A stretch of DNA of 64,000 nucleotides from Xiphophorus maculatus (taxonomy: Eukaryota > Chordata > Actinopteri > Cyprinodontiformes > Poeciliidae): positions 29,634,245-29,698,244 of the forward strand of contig NC_036447.1 in assembly GCF_002775205.1 (NCBI RefSeq), read 5' to 3'. How positions within the stretch are numbered: the stretch's first letter is position 1; each line of letters starts with the position of its first letter. Below are positions 1-11,700 of this stretch, in pieces. The position numbers were made by a program, and so were the translations under genes. A model generated the notes under the pieces. It made no database searches, had not been told where the DNA came from, and was given only the letters and a program-made list of their open reading frames with translations.

Positions 1-505
1 AGAAGGAGGGTCTTTGCACTGTGAATCACGTATCTGTGTAACGCTGCTCATCCCTCCTTTTCCTGCCCCCATTGCTCTCTGTTACGCCACAGCTAGTACA
101 GCCTCTCATGACTGCTAAGGCTAGTGAGCACGGCCACCAACGGCGGCAGATAAATAGTTTTCTTGTAACAGTAAGTTGTTTCGTTGCCACTATCACATTT
201 GAAAAGTACATTCATGAGGATGATTGACAGCTCTAAGCCCCTCCTCCTGGCTCTGATTGGCTGTTTTTGGTGCATTTCTCCAGACAGCTACCGCAGCTCA
301 GGAAGGAAGTGGAGCAGATCAATATTTTCCTAGATTGTGTCTTGTATTACACTGTCACTGGAGACAGTTTTAACAAATATATAAAAACATGTTTGTTTGT
401 TGTTGTTGTTGTTGTTTTTTTAGAATAGAATAGAATAGAATAGAATAGAATAGAATAGAAGTACTTTATTCATCCCAGCAGAATTTTTTGTACAAAAATG
501 TAACA
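1..505. repeat. Inverted-repeat MITE, family A, copy 1 (partial)
   Basis: The block resembles the copies at 3955-4620 and 45013-45605: a part beginning 'gctctctgttac' near 73, an ATTGACAGC segment near 220, 'cctcctggctctgattgg' near 243, and a segment about a GGAG-rich stretch before 'agcagatcaat'. Its right end near 505-520 (gtaacatagtgcaccttta) reads as an inverted form of the family terminus (TTAAAGGTGCACTATGT). An internal (TAGAA)8 microsatellite lies at 421-460, next to 'gtactttattcatccc', a sequence typical of fish LINE tails. The window edge cuts the left end. I cannot name the superfamily. Confidence 0.55.
421..460. repeat. (TAGAA)8 microsatellite
   Basis: Eight uninterrupted TAGAA units are followed by 'gtactttattcatcccagc'. 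The mirror image of this pairing, GGGATGAATAAAGTA followed by TTCTA units, occurs at 56812-56841. That suggests both are 3' tails of the same LINE-type family. Confidence 0.9.
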
Positions 506-509
506 TAGT

Positions 510-3500
510 GCACCTTTAAGTTTGTCAGGTTTGCAAAAGAATTTTCCAGCATAGAGTAATTAAATAAACAAAGTAAAATTGTTGCACCTCCCTCAGCGGG
601 CAACAACTGCCTGTCAGGCGTTTGGGATAACTGACTATGACTGTTTTGCAGAGGAATTTTGAGCCATTAAGCGGAATGGTTTTAATTGAGTCCCATTGGA
701 GGGTTCCCTAGCAATAGCAGCTTGTTTAGGGTCAGGCTGCAGCGTCTCAATTTGATTTTAGTCAGAACTTTACGTAGGCCACTCGAAAGCCACTTGGTTT
801 TTGTGGAGACATTCTGGGGTGAAATTGCTGCTGCTCCTTGAATAGTTGTCCTGCTACATAATAAAGTAAATGCATAACATAAGCTTGAGCTCTAAGTCAA
901 AAACTAATAGCCTGATATGCTTATTCTGAATGTTCTGCCACAGTGCAGAACTCATGTTTCCACCATCTAAAGGAAATGGTCCAGGTCCTAAGCTGTTTGT
1001 TTTGCTACAATGTTAAACTTTTGAAATGTTGGTAGTTTTACGCACCTTCCAAAAATGTAGCTGAATGTTAAATCTATCTGTTATTGAGACCTTGTTCTTT
1101 CTGGACTTTTTTTTTTTTTTACCTTTCTAGCCTTAATAGACAAAATCATGTTTTGAAAACAGTTTTTTTCCTCAGAATATCTTTGTTTGATATTAGATTT
1201 TTTTTTTAGTTGACCTGAAACAAACAAACAAAAAATTATTTTTAAGGGGAACATTTGTTTTCACAGCTTTTTTTTTTTCACAGAACACCAACACACGCCT
1301 TAAATTTCATTCCATACAGTCAATGCAATCCCAATTATGATCAAATATAATAAAATTTAGCTTTTAATTTTATATTAAGGTATGTGTCCAAGGAAGTCCA
1401 GATGATTACATCTTTGACTTTGTAGCAATCCCTCCTAAGTGAGCTTGTGGTGACAGTGGACAGATGAGTGGTTGACTTTGCAAAATTCCCTCAAATTGAT
1501 AAAAAAAATAAATCAAAGCACAGAAAATAATAATAATAATAAATAAATAAACTTTCAGATTTGTTGAGGTTAAGTGCAGTCAACACCTACAGGAGAACGA
1601 ACCATGGAACTCTGATGGTAAGATGAATCACAAAACTGGGTTTATGAAGACATTAGACAAGATTTTAACCACATTTTTAAGAAATGAGCAACCGACACAG
1701 GCAGTATGAGGAGCATGATGCAAACTACGACCCCGGTATTTTCTACTGGACATCTAAAGCTGCTGCGAGTGGCACAGCAATTCTTTTGAATCAGTTCTGC
1801 TCAGAAACGTTAGTTCTAATCGGAAAACTGTCCAAAGCCAAAGTCTAGTTAGTCAGTTGTGGATATGGCAATATTTATCATAACATATGTAACCAAGTAT
1901 GTTGTCATGCTTTTCAAAGATTTTATCTTATAAAGCAGAGTCCCAGAATGACACCTTTATCATTTTAAACAGTGACAAAGTCTATCATGCTAATTGAACT
2001 CATTTAGCTAGTGATAATTTAACAAAAGTAATCCCACCAAAAAAGTCAAGACAGTTTTCAAGCAGTCATGTTAACGTCAAATATCATGCCAACTTCAATG
2101 GGTTTTTTTTAGAAAAGCAATAACACACGACTCATACTTTTTGTGTTTCCGCGAATCCAAGTGTATGGTTCAACACATGTTCCACTGAGTTTAAAACAAA
2201 CTGTAAAAAAAATTCAGGTTTGGCCTGTACAAAGGGAGCAAAAAAACAGATACAATGGGTTTCTACAATTATCCCAAAAATGTTTTGGTCCCGTCTGTTT
2301 GTCTTTTCTACAGAATCAGTGTTGCCATCATGTCACTAGCCATCTGCATGAGATTATGATGAAACACTGTAGGAAAGAGAAAGGAAGTCAATAAGACAAA
2401 CAAAAAGTGAGTAAGAATGCTAATGCTTTATTAGAGCCTGGAACCTTTAAAAGTGATCCAAAATAAACACTATTGCAGAGTTTTTATTTACTTTCTCATT
2501 CATTCATTTTATTTATTTATTTATTTTAGTCGTTTTTGTTAGCTTTCTTAAACCTAGTTTAGTTTAAGCCTACAATCTCAGATAATCATAAACAACAATA
2601 AATTTGAGCTTATTTATTTTAGTGCAGTAATTTGTTTTAGATATTTAAAAAAAATAATAAAAAAAATATTACATTTACATCCCACTCTGTGCAATTAATT
2701 TTCAGAGAGGCTGAAGCCTAAAAAGGACTGCTGGGCTGCCTCTGAGGGTTTTAGGGCAGTGAGGGGGTCACAGTTGCTCCCACCGCTCATTCAGAGAAAC
2801 AATACTTCACTTCAGACTCTCCAAAAGTCTCCAAGAATGCAACCAAAAAAATTGCTAGATTTGTCATTTGTCCCTATTTTCGAAAAACGTTTCTAGAGGG
2901 GTCTGAAGATTCACATTACAGCACAGCATGGCGTATGAACGATTACACACCAGATCCCATAAAAACACTAAAATTGCAAATTTGCTCACACACTGAAGAA
3001 CTTGGGAATATGTGGCTTGTTTATGGGTACACTGACATGTGACCGGAAGAAGCTGTAATCACACCTACAACCTGCAGATTCGACCTACTGTGCCACTGAC
3101 GTCCATATGAAAGATTCAGGATAGCCTTAAATAAAGCACTGAAACATGTTTAACACATAGAATGAAGGTTTGGGAAATCATTTTAAAGAATCCATAAACA
3201 ATGTAAATAATTCAGGTTTGATATGTTGGTATCAACTTGTGTTACAACACATTTTTGTCTTGTCTGTCACTCAGTTTATTTTTTCAACTTGGTGGGCAGA
3301 ATCGTAGCTGCCAACGCTGTTCATTGTTCCAGCTAGAATGATAGCAAATTTAGCCAAGCGAGCTTTGCCTCTTCTTAGCGTAATCAAATCTATTAACTAG
3401 TTTATGCTTGATCAGTCTAAATAGTTTAGATTCTGAATAAGAGACGATCGACTACAGTCCACAATTCTAAAACTGCACTGAAATTGTCCAAACATCAGCC

Positions 3501-3950
3501 AGCAATAGCATATCAACATTAGTATCAGCTTAGTAACTGCAGTGAAAGTGTCAGTTTTGTATTGTCACATTTGGATTTTGTAAATTGGATTTTGTTACTG
3601 AAATTATTTTAATTTTGTAAGCAATATAAAATAACCAAAGTTTGAACAATAAGAAATGTTTTGAATTGCAACCAGAACTTTGCTAATCGTTTGTAGGGTA
3701 ATGTTTTCCTACTGTTATCACAAAATCATTTGTGTTGTCTGACGCAGGTAAATCTTTTAAACCAGATAATGAGAGTGATGGTAGATTGCCCTTCTGAGCA
3801 CTACCAGGCTGATGCCACACATTATTTATAATTTAAAGTTTGTGAGGAAATGTTTTATCCTAATTTAGCTAAGTTAGCGAAACGGTGCCAAACAAAATCA
3901 TGCTATCAGCAACTGGACACTTGTCTCATGAGACAGGTAAGAAATATTAT
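510..3950. other. Non-coding stretch, no gene recognised
   Basis: AT-rich sequence with poly-A and poly-T runs and no reading frame that resembles a protein family. The short plus-strand frame at 2143-2394 shows no domain. The terminal stox2 exon would be expected on the minus strand somewhere left of 6274. I looked for its Ser/Asn-rich start and found nothing convincing here. Confidence 0.6.
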
Positions 3951-3954
3951 GTTG

Positions 3955-4620
3955 TTTTAAGTTGCAGTATGTAACCGTTATAAAACATGCTTTTTACATA
4001 TTTGTTAAAACTGTCATGTTGTGACAATTTAGTGTAAGACAGATGATCTGTGAAAAAAAATCAAGCTCCTCTGTTTTCTCCTACAACTATCTGCAGAAAT
4101 AAACCGATTGGTCAGAAACAACCAATCAGAGCCAGGAGGTCTTAGTGCTGTCAATCATCTTAGTGTTCACAGTGCTCCCACCCTCCCCCCTTGCTCTCTG
4201 CTACATTACAACTTGTTCTTCACAACGGAGCCTGCCACGAATGCTCAGGCTAGTTGGCATGGCGACTGATGTCAGCGGATAAACAGTTCTCCTGGAACGG
4301 TAAGTTGCTTCTCCGCCATTAGCACATTAATCAGTATGTACACGAGCACGATTGACAGCGCTAACACCCTCCTCCTGGTTCTGATTGGTTGCTTCTGACA
4401 ATGGGGGTAGTGCTTTTCTGCAGATGACAATGGGTAGAGAAGATGGAGGAGATTGTCTACATGTATCATATCTGTCAATATATTTCTAGTAAAAATAAAA
4501 AGATATTGGAAAGAACAGATTATCTGCCTTGTATTATACTCTCATGACATGGTGGCAGTTTTAACAAATATGTAAAACAAAATTTTTTTAATAAAAGTTA
4601 AATGCTGCAGCTTTAGTGCA
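3955..4620. repeat. Inverted-repeat MITE, family A, copy 2 (full length)
   Basis: The left terminus near 3957 reads TTTTAAGTTGCAGTATGTAAC. The right terminus near 4600-4618, reverse-complemented, reads CTAAAGCTGCAGCATTTAAC. The interior shares long blocks with the 1-505 and 45013-45605 copies, including a segment ending 'agccaggaggt', a Cys/Thr-rich 'ctctgctac', 'gctcaggctagtt', and 'ctgattggttg'. There is no coding capacity, so it is a non-autonomous element. The superfamily is uncertain. Confidence 0.65.
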
Positions 4621-4804
4621 TACGATTAAAACGAGTATAGAAAAATATTTGAATTCACAGGCTTATATACAATATACATTAAATTTTTGAAGTTTTATTT
4701 GTATAATAGCATGTTCCATTACAGTATTTTTCAGAATCAGTCACTCCCTTCTGATAATTGCTAACCATTGTTTTCTATGTTTTCACTGGTAAGTTGAACA
4801 TTTA

Positions 4805-5260
4805 ATTATCTTTGGTAATGTGCTCCAGGTCTTTGAGGCTGGAAGGCCTCATTGTCATCATCATATTCTTTACCTTCCTCCATAAATTCTTCAGCAGATT
4901 TAAGTTTGGAATCTGGCTGGGCCACTTAAAAACATTTACGTTACTTCCATTCAAAATGAACATTTTGATAAAATTGAAAGATTAATTACAACTAAATCGT
5001 AGGAATACTTCTGGGCTTAACTGAATTAATTGCTGCATTTTTGACAATCTTTAATAAGACTAAATTCTCACTAAAGCTTGTTCACTCTTTTAAGTTCCTG
5101 TTGAAATTACACTGCCTCACAAAAGTATCCCCTTACCTAACCACAAACTTCATTTTATTTTTGGGAATGTTATGTTAAAGAACAAAACAAGAAAGTACTT
5201 TGTTATAAGGTGGAAAAAAGATTAATATTCAAATTTCTGAAAAGTGTGGCATAGATTTTT
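4805..5260 (-). mobile_element. Degenerate Tc1/mariner-like remnant
   Basis: Near 4900-4930 'tttggaatctggctgggccact' matches, from memory, the antisense of a transposase segment common in fish Tc1-like elements. Near 5110-5140 'cactgcctcacaaaagtatcccctta' resembles a Tc1-family terminal repeat. No frame is open. This is a decayed copy. Confidence 0.55.
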
Positions 5261-5319
5261 ACTCAGATTCCTGAGTAAATATAAAGTATTTCTGATTCTA
5301 AGGAAACCAGAATTTTTTC

Positions 5320-5785
5320 CCTCTTCTTCTCCTCTTTTGGCTTTTCCCTTCAGGGGTTGCCACACCCAATCATCAGCCTCCATTTATTCCTATCCTCCCC
5401 ATCCTTTATCTTGGGAGGATGGGTGTTTTTATCACATATCACACCTGACTCCATTCATCCCAACTTGCTTGCACACCCTTCTTCACCTCTTTTCCAGACT
5501 CGCCATTGCTTTGGACTGTTAATCCTAAGTATTTAAAGTCCTCTACTTTCTTTACTTCTACTCAGTGTAACATCACCGTTCCACTCTGCCATTCTCATTT
5601 GCACATGTATTTCATCTGGCTGTGACTAGTCTCCATTCCCCTCTTTTCCAGCACATGCCTCCACCTCTAGGTTTTCCTCTACTTACATGCTGCTCTCACT
5701 GCCTATCACAATGTCATCTGCAAACATCATAGTCCATGGAGACTCCTGTCAGCCTGTCCCTCACTAAAAACCACTCTTTCCCTTG
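5320..5785 (-). mobile_element. RTE-type LINE fragment, reverse transcriptase and 3' end
   Basis: On the minus strand, 5727 down to 5701 translates as MFADDIVIG, the F/YADD catalytic core of a non-LTR retrotransposon reverse transcriptase. The 3' end at about 5325-5370 (plus-strand cttttcccttcaggggttgccaca) is the characteristic end of a very common fish RTE-like family. The frame is broken by stops and indels, so the copy is dead. Just to its right, near 5790-5830, a short sequence (cagaaatactttatcaatcccc) resembles another LINE tail. The plus-strand frame at 5244-5522 is an artefact of this antisense sequence. Confidence 0.7.
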
Positions 5786-6273
5786 GAATCAGAAATACTT
5801 TATCAATCCCCACTGGGAAATTCTCAACATTACAACCAGGCACTAATGAAAAGTTAGGAAAATTAAGACAGTAAAGAAAAAAAAAGAGATTTAAAAACAA
5901 CGTATAAAAGCATATTGAGTTGCAGAGGTCACCTATATTTTAGGAAGGATCTCCAGTTGATTATTTCCCAACTGACTGTTGTGCCAATTCAAAAAATAAG
6001 TTTAATAAAGTATTTGTATGGATTTAAAAATCATCCTATTTGCTTAAACAAATGGCAACTAAACTTGTCTTGCTTCTTCAAAGGCATTATCTTTTTAAGC
6101 ACTGAGGACTGCCATGCCCTAGATGTACTAACAGGTGATTGATCTTTAGATACTTGTATGTGGGTCTAACATTTCAAAATACTTGTGATCTGGCCACAAA
6201 CAGATGGATTTGAGACTTGAGGACACATTCTCTTATCAGTTTTAAATGATGCACAGTTTACTTTGGCTCTTAC

Positions 6274-8779
6274 CTAGGAGAGTTAAAGCCACTGTCCACT
6301 GTGACACTGCTGCTGTCCATGCTGTCCAAGCGTGCAGAGTGGGCCGACTTCTGGCTGCTGCTGTTCTCCGTCTCCTTGGGGCTGAGCAGGGTCAGATTGG
6401 TCTCCAGTTTCCGCTGCAAATCGTGCTCCTTCTCCCGTTCAAGGAGCCACTGCATGGTTCCTTCTCCGCCACCACCACTGCTGCCTCCAACATTTCCGCC
6501 TCCTTCCCCATGGTCTTTGCTGTCCTCTGCTGTGGCCAACTCTTTGTGCGAGTCCTCCTCTGCCTCTTCCTCCTCCTCATCATCTGATACGTTATAATAG
6601 TCAAAGGAGGCAGAAGGGACTGTTGGCTCCAAGCTGCTCTGTAAAACTGCAGGTGACGCTGAGGAAGTGGCTGAATTGGAAGGCTGCTGGGGCTCAGGAT
6701 TGTCTAGGGCCTCTGTTGATTTGGCATGTGAGGCTTTCCGCAATGTGCCAGACTTGGTGTAGCTGCTGTCCACATAGCCAGTGGACAAGGCATTATGTGG
6801 AGGTTTGAACAAAGTGTCCTTGCTGAAGATCTCTTTCCTCTTTATCACCAAACTGCCTCCTCCCCCTCCAGGGTCGACATTGTGTTGGTGTGGTGTCAAA
6901 CGGGCATTTTGTGCTGGTTCTGGCGTCTGGCTTGGCGTCAGTCGCGCTGAACCGCTCTGTCCCTTTGCTGCCGACATGTCCTCTTTGTACTCCATTGTAT
7001 GAGGAGAGGTAAGGTGAGGAGTTTGCCGGTCAGCTGGAGAGCCCTTTCGGAGTCCCCCTGATGAGGTTAATGTGTCATATTCTGATTTTGCCTGAGGCGA
7101 AGGGGCAGTAAGGATTGTTTCATTTGATGTATTGCACTGGAAGTACTCATCCGTAGAGGGCTTAGGAGAAAGTCCCATTAGCTCATTGTACGTCGGCAAA
7201 CTGTCTCTGCTTTTGTTCCTTTCCATTGTACTCCGGATCCTTGACTCATCCAGACTCCCTTTCCCCAAATCAGGCACATTAAAGTCGGAGTGGAACTTAG
7301 CAGCAGAGAACATGATCCTTGAGTAGTGGGAGGACTTCTGTGTGGCTCGAAGAGTGCCATCATCAGTGTAGTAATGACTACGCTCCTCCAGACTGGGTTC
7401 AAAGTCTTCCGGGGCTCCCAGTGACGGACCCTTGAGAGAATTGTCCATTGACCGAGATCGTTCCTTAGCTTGATCTGACCTCTCGTGTCGAGACTTCCTG
7501 TCCTGATTGTGGCTGTGACTTCTTTGCACTCTGGACTGACACGTTCCACGTGAAGGCTCAGGAAAGGGCATCTCAGTTCGTCTCTTGGCCAGCTCCCCAG
7601 ACACGTCCCACTCAGGTGTAACTGGGCAGTACGATTCAGTAATATTGGGGTTACTGTGAACCAGATACGTTGCACCTCCACTTCGCCTGCGTTCCAGAGT
7701 GTACATAGCTTCCCGAGGCGAGCGAACCAATGAGTGGCTAAAGAAACGATAATCCCTTTCCATGAACACAAGATCCCAGTTTGAACCTTCGGATGGGTCT
7801 CCCCTGGATGTCCTTGGTTTGCTGTGAGACCGAGACTTACCATGTGGTGCCCTCCGGTGGCCCCTGCCCCTCCGGCTGCGTGCACTGTGCTGGGCAGAAG
7901 ACCCCGCCTTGTTCTTCTGTGTACGCTCTTCCTCCAGCCTCTTCATTACAGCAGTGTGCCTCGCAACATTCTCCACTGTTAAGTCAGGGTTAATCCTCCG
8001 AATTATCTCCATCTCCACCTCCCGTGGAATGGGTGTGGTTGGTACGTCCTCGTCACGTAGGGGCCATTCCTCAGGGGGGAACTGGGCTGAGAAGGTAGCC
8101 AGCTGTCGCATTTTATCCTTCTTGAAACTTAGTCTAAAAAGTTTGAGACCAAACCTTTTGGTTTGCTTCTCACCACTTCCACCACTACTTGCCTCTTTCT
8201 TTTTGGTCAGAGTGTCAGCTTTATAAGGGAAAGAAGTAATGCCTTTACTCTTATCAGCTTGATCTTGAGAAGGCGGAGACTGTATAGGAGGAGAAGTGGG
8301 AGCCGGGGGATGTGGGTATGATGGCGGCTCTCCTCTGTGTTCCCTGGTCGACGTGCTTGGAAGGGTCTCCCCGCCATTTTGATCCTTGGGTGGCTTGCTT
8401 TGATAGGAATCTCCCTTGTGCTCCTTTGGTGACTTACTTTGGAGTGCAGAGCCATGCAGTCTTGACTGGTCCTCACGATAGGAATTGTATGAGTCATTGT
8501 GGTTCTTGCGAGAAGGCCTATCTCTCATGCAGCCTGGTGTGGATGGTGTGACATTCCCAGACTGAGGTGAGGTACAGTTCTGTGGCTGTTGCTGCTGACG
8601 CTCCGGAAGCCGATCCTCCAGGTGATACCACTTGTTGTTTGTTCTGATGAGGGAAGGAGTGATAAAGTACGTCTGGGGAGTGACGATGAAGTAGCCCTCT
8701 GGAGTTGGATATATCTTCCTCTCTCGCACCAGCATGTTCAGAGTGTGTCGCAGGACCTCTGGGCTGGGTGTAGGCACAC
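6274..8779 (-). CDS. stox2: stox2 large coding exon 3
   Basis: This 2506-base exon carries residues 111 to 945, most of the protein. The acceptor is TTGCAG|GTGTGCC (AG at 8781-8780) and the donor is CCTAG|GTAAGAG (GT at 6273-6272). If translation is read past the donor, a stop appears at once (AGG TAA), so the coding sequence must be spliced onward. One very large exon holding nearly the whole low-complexity C-terminal region is the usual STOX2 layout. A Gly-rich run (GEGGGNVGGSSGGGGEG) next to the acidic run is a likely place for length variation between species. Several long frames on the plus strand across this exon are shadows. Confidence 0.93.
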
Positions 8780-11700
8780 CTGCAAGAGGCACATATTGGA
8801 CTCAATAAAGTAAAATGAAAATATTAGTGGAAAGAATACTAGACAAATTTGGTAAAGTCAAGGGGCAACTTGTATTAAACATGTTTTCCTTAAACCCACA
8901 TTTCTGTATTAAAATGTTTTTTATAGGTTTGATGAAATATTCTAATCTGAAATGTTGTGTTCTCATTAATTGTAAACAAAATATATATATAATTTAAATA
9001 TTTAAGGCTTAAAGGCATCAGTTTGTGTGGAATTAAGCCATATAATCTGTTTAATTGAGCTGAATAAATGAACTTTTAAAAATAATACTCTAATTTATTA
9101 AATATGACTGTATATTCTCCTGTTTTTTAAGAAATAATGTAGACTTCTCCGTGTTTTACAGGTTATCTAGTTTTAACTCAGCAGAAACATAACAATTTTA
9201 AACATTAATTCCTTGCAGTATGTTGCATTAATCATTTACAGTTGGCAGATCTTGACAGATGCTTACATTCACTGTATAAACACTACCCTTTTGTGTCAAT
9301 GTTTGACACACTCAGAGCAAGAAGCCAGTAGTCCTGAAGCCACATTAAAAGCCAGCTTAAAGATTGTGCGTAGGAACAAAGCCCTACATTTTTGGAGACA
9401 TTTCCTGTGGTGGTCTAAACCTCCACAGCAAAGTTTTTTTATAAGCTTAAAGAAGGTCAAAAGAAGGCAAGATTACTAAAAAAAAATAATGAAATGTACA
9501 GTATGTAAAGAAACCCTCTGGCGTTGTGGCATTTAGCATAAAGAAATAACAACAATGCTACTAACTACAGTATATCACTGTGCTGTCATGTCTGAAAATA
9601 TCTGGTTTCAAAATTGGACAGATTAATAAAATCTCTGTCTAGATCAATAAAATAAATACAGTTATTTGGGGAATTATTGGAACTTTTTGAAAATTACGGA
9701 TGAAGCACTTACTGATTTTAACAATTGCCACAAAATTTCCCACTTTTGGTAATGACTTTTTCTAATGAAATTATTATTAAAACTGCATAAAGAGATTGTT
9801 GTATTTAACTGCCCTCACTGACAGAAGTTTAGCTTAGTTTATTACTTTCTTTTGAACATGACAACCAAATAAAAAAGTAAAAGACATAGAATAATATACG
9901 AACATATGAAATCAACATATATTTGACACTATGTGCAGTATAACAGCCAATTGATACTGTTGAAACTATAAGTAAAAACCACCTTTTTTTTCTCAGTCTG
10001 AAGTTTAATCAGACCAAACCTCTCATTTTAAGTCAGAATTAACAAAATTATTTCTATTTACTAAATTCCACAAAAATGAAAGAAAAAATGAGTCTTTTTT
10101 TGGTCATTTATTTATTTTTATTAATTAATTAATTAATTAATTAATTAATTAATTAATTAATTAATTAATTAATTATCTTCTAAATTAAATGGTCATATAC
10201 ATTCCCTCAGTACTTTGTGCCTTTAAACTGTATGACATGGATCCAACATTTTGTGTTTCCTTTCACAGGAGTTTCACAGTAGTATGCTGGAGTTCTGGTC
10301 CGTCCCACCTGACAGAACTGGTGAAACTGAGTCCATTTTGTTGGCTGCCTCATTCACAAAACCTTTCAAATCTGCTCATAACTTCTCAATAGGATCAGGG
10401 CTTTGTGATAATCACGCGAGAACATTTACTTTATCTTTAATCAAACCACTTTGTCTGCATGCTGAGGGTCATGGTTCAATTGGACCTGAGCTTTCACTTT
10501 CTGGCTGATGTTTTAGATGTTGCTTCAATATTTCTACATAATATCCTTTCCTCTTGATACCATCTATCTTATGAAGTGGACTAGTTAATTCGAAAGACAT
10601 CAATAAATAAATCCCAGATGTTTTTCCCTTAAAAATTTTGTAGCATTTAGAAAATAGAAATAATTTTGGTAATTCTAACAGACCCAAAGCAAGAGAAGTT
10701 TGATCTCTTGCTTTAGACAGGGGGGGAAAAGGCGGCTTAAGTCTTTGTATGTAAGCTTCTGGTTTCAACTGTAGGTTTGAAATGGCAGGAACAAATATAA
10801 ATTTATTCAAAGTTTTGACTTTGTCTACCTCAAAGTCTAAACTTCCTCTTGTGAAGTTGTCGTTATGATTGATGTGCTTCTAGCTGCCACCAATAGCTCA
10901 GTGGTCGATGTAAGTTCAGGTTTTCATGGCAGCAGTAATTGGTGCTGGTTTAACTATCACCTCCTTGGGATACTAGCATGGTAGTCAAGCAGCTGCTCAC
11001 ACTCACCAGAATAACCAAAAGACAGTGTGAGGTCTTTTGTCTGAAGCACTTGGTCCAAAGGTTATCAACACAGCAATAAACTGAGACAATGTCCTTCAAT
11101 AGGACCCATAAGAACTTTTAAAGGGTCAGAATTATGTATTTTCAGCCATATGGTGCCATTTTATAGAACAATCAAGTAACTATTTTACCTTCAGTTGTTA
11201 TAAAAATGCTATATATAGCAAATATAACTTAAAATAAATTTGACTTTGTAAGTTAACGTCTTGACATTGGACCTTTGTCTCTTTAGAAACTTACTCTGAA
11301 AGTCTGCCTTCAGAAAGTCATCATAACATGGCTCCTCTATAAACCCTTTAACAACATTTTTAAAGAATTTCTCAAACATAAAAGATTCAAAGCAACACTC
11401 CAGGCATTTTTTGATTAGGGAATAACAGTATAACATTATGTAAAGCTCTAAAAAGTCAATTTTACATAATACTTTCCCTTTAAGTTTACTAGACATGAAC
11501 GCGCCCCCCGCTCACACACAAACAATATTAGTACTACGTGCACCAGACTGATGCTCCACAGACAGAAATTAGGCAGCGTCACAATTTTTCATTTAACATT
11601 CAACAGTTTTTAGACTAATAAATTTTTCTTGAAACATAAACATTCTATATTGTATAAATTTCTCTATTGGTATAGGCTATGTTCATTCCATTAGTATAAC

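Noticed and set aside
6246-8997. Many plus- and minus-strand frames of 60-235 residues over the large stox2 exon
   Set aside because: They overlap the clearly homologous stox2 frame in other phases and have biased composition without domains. They are shadows of a GC-rich coding exon.
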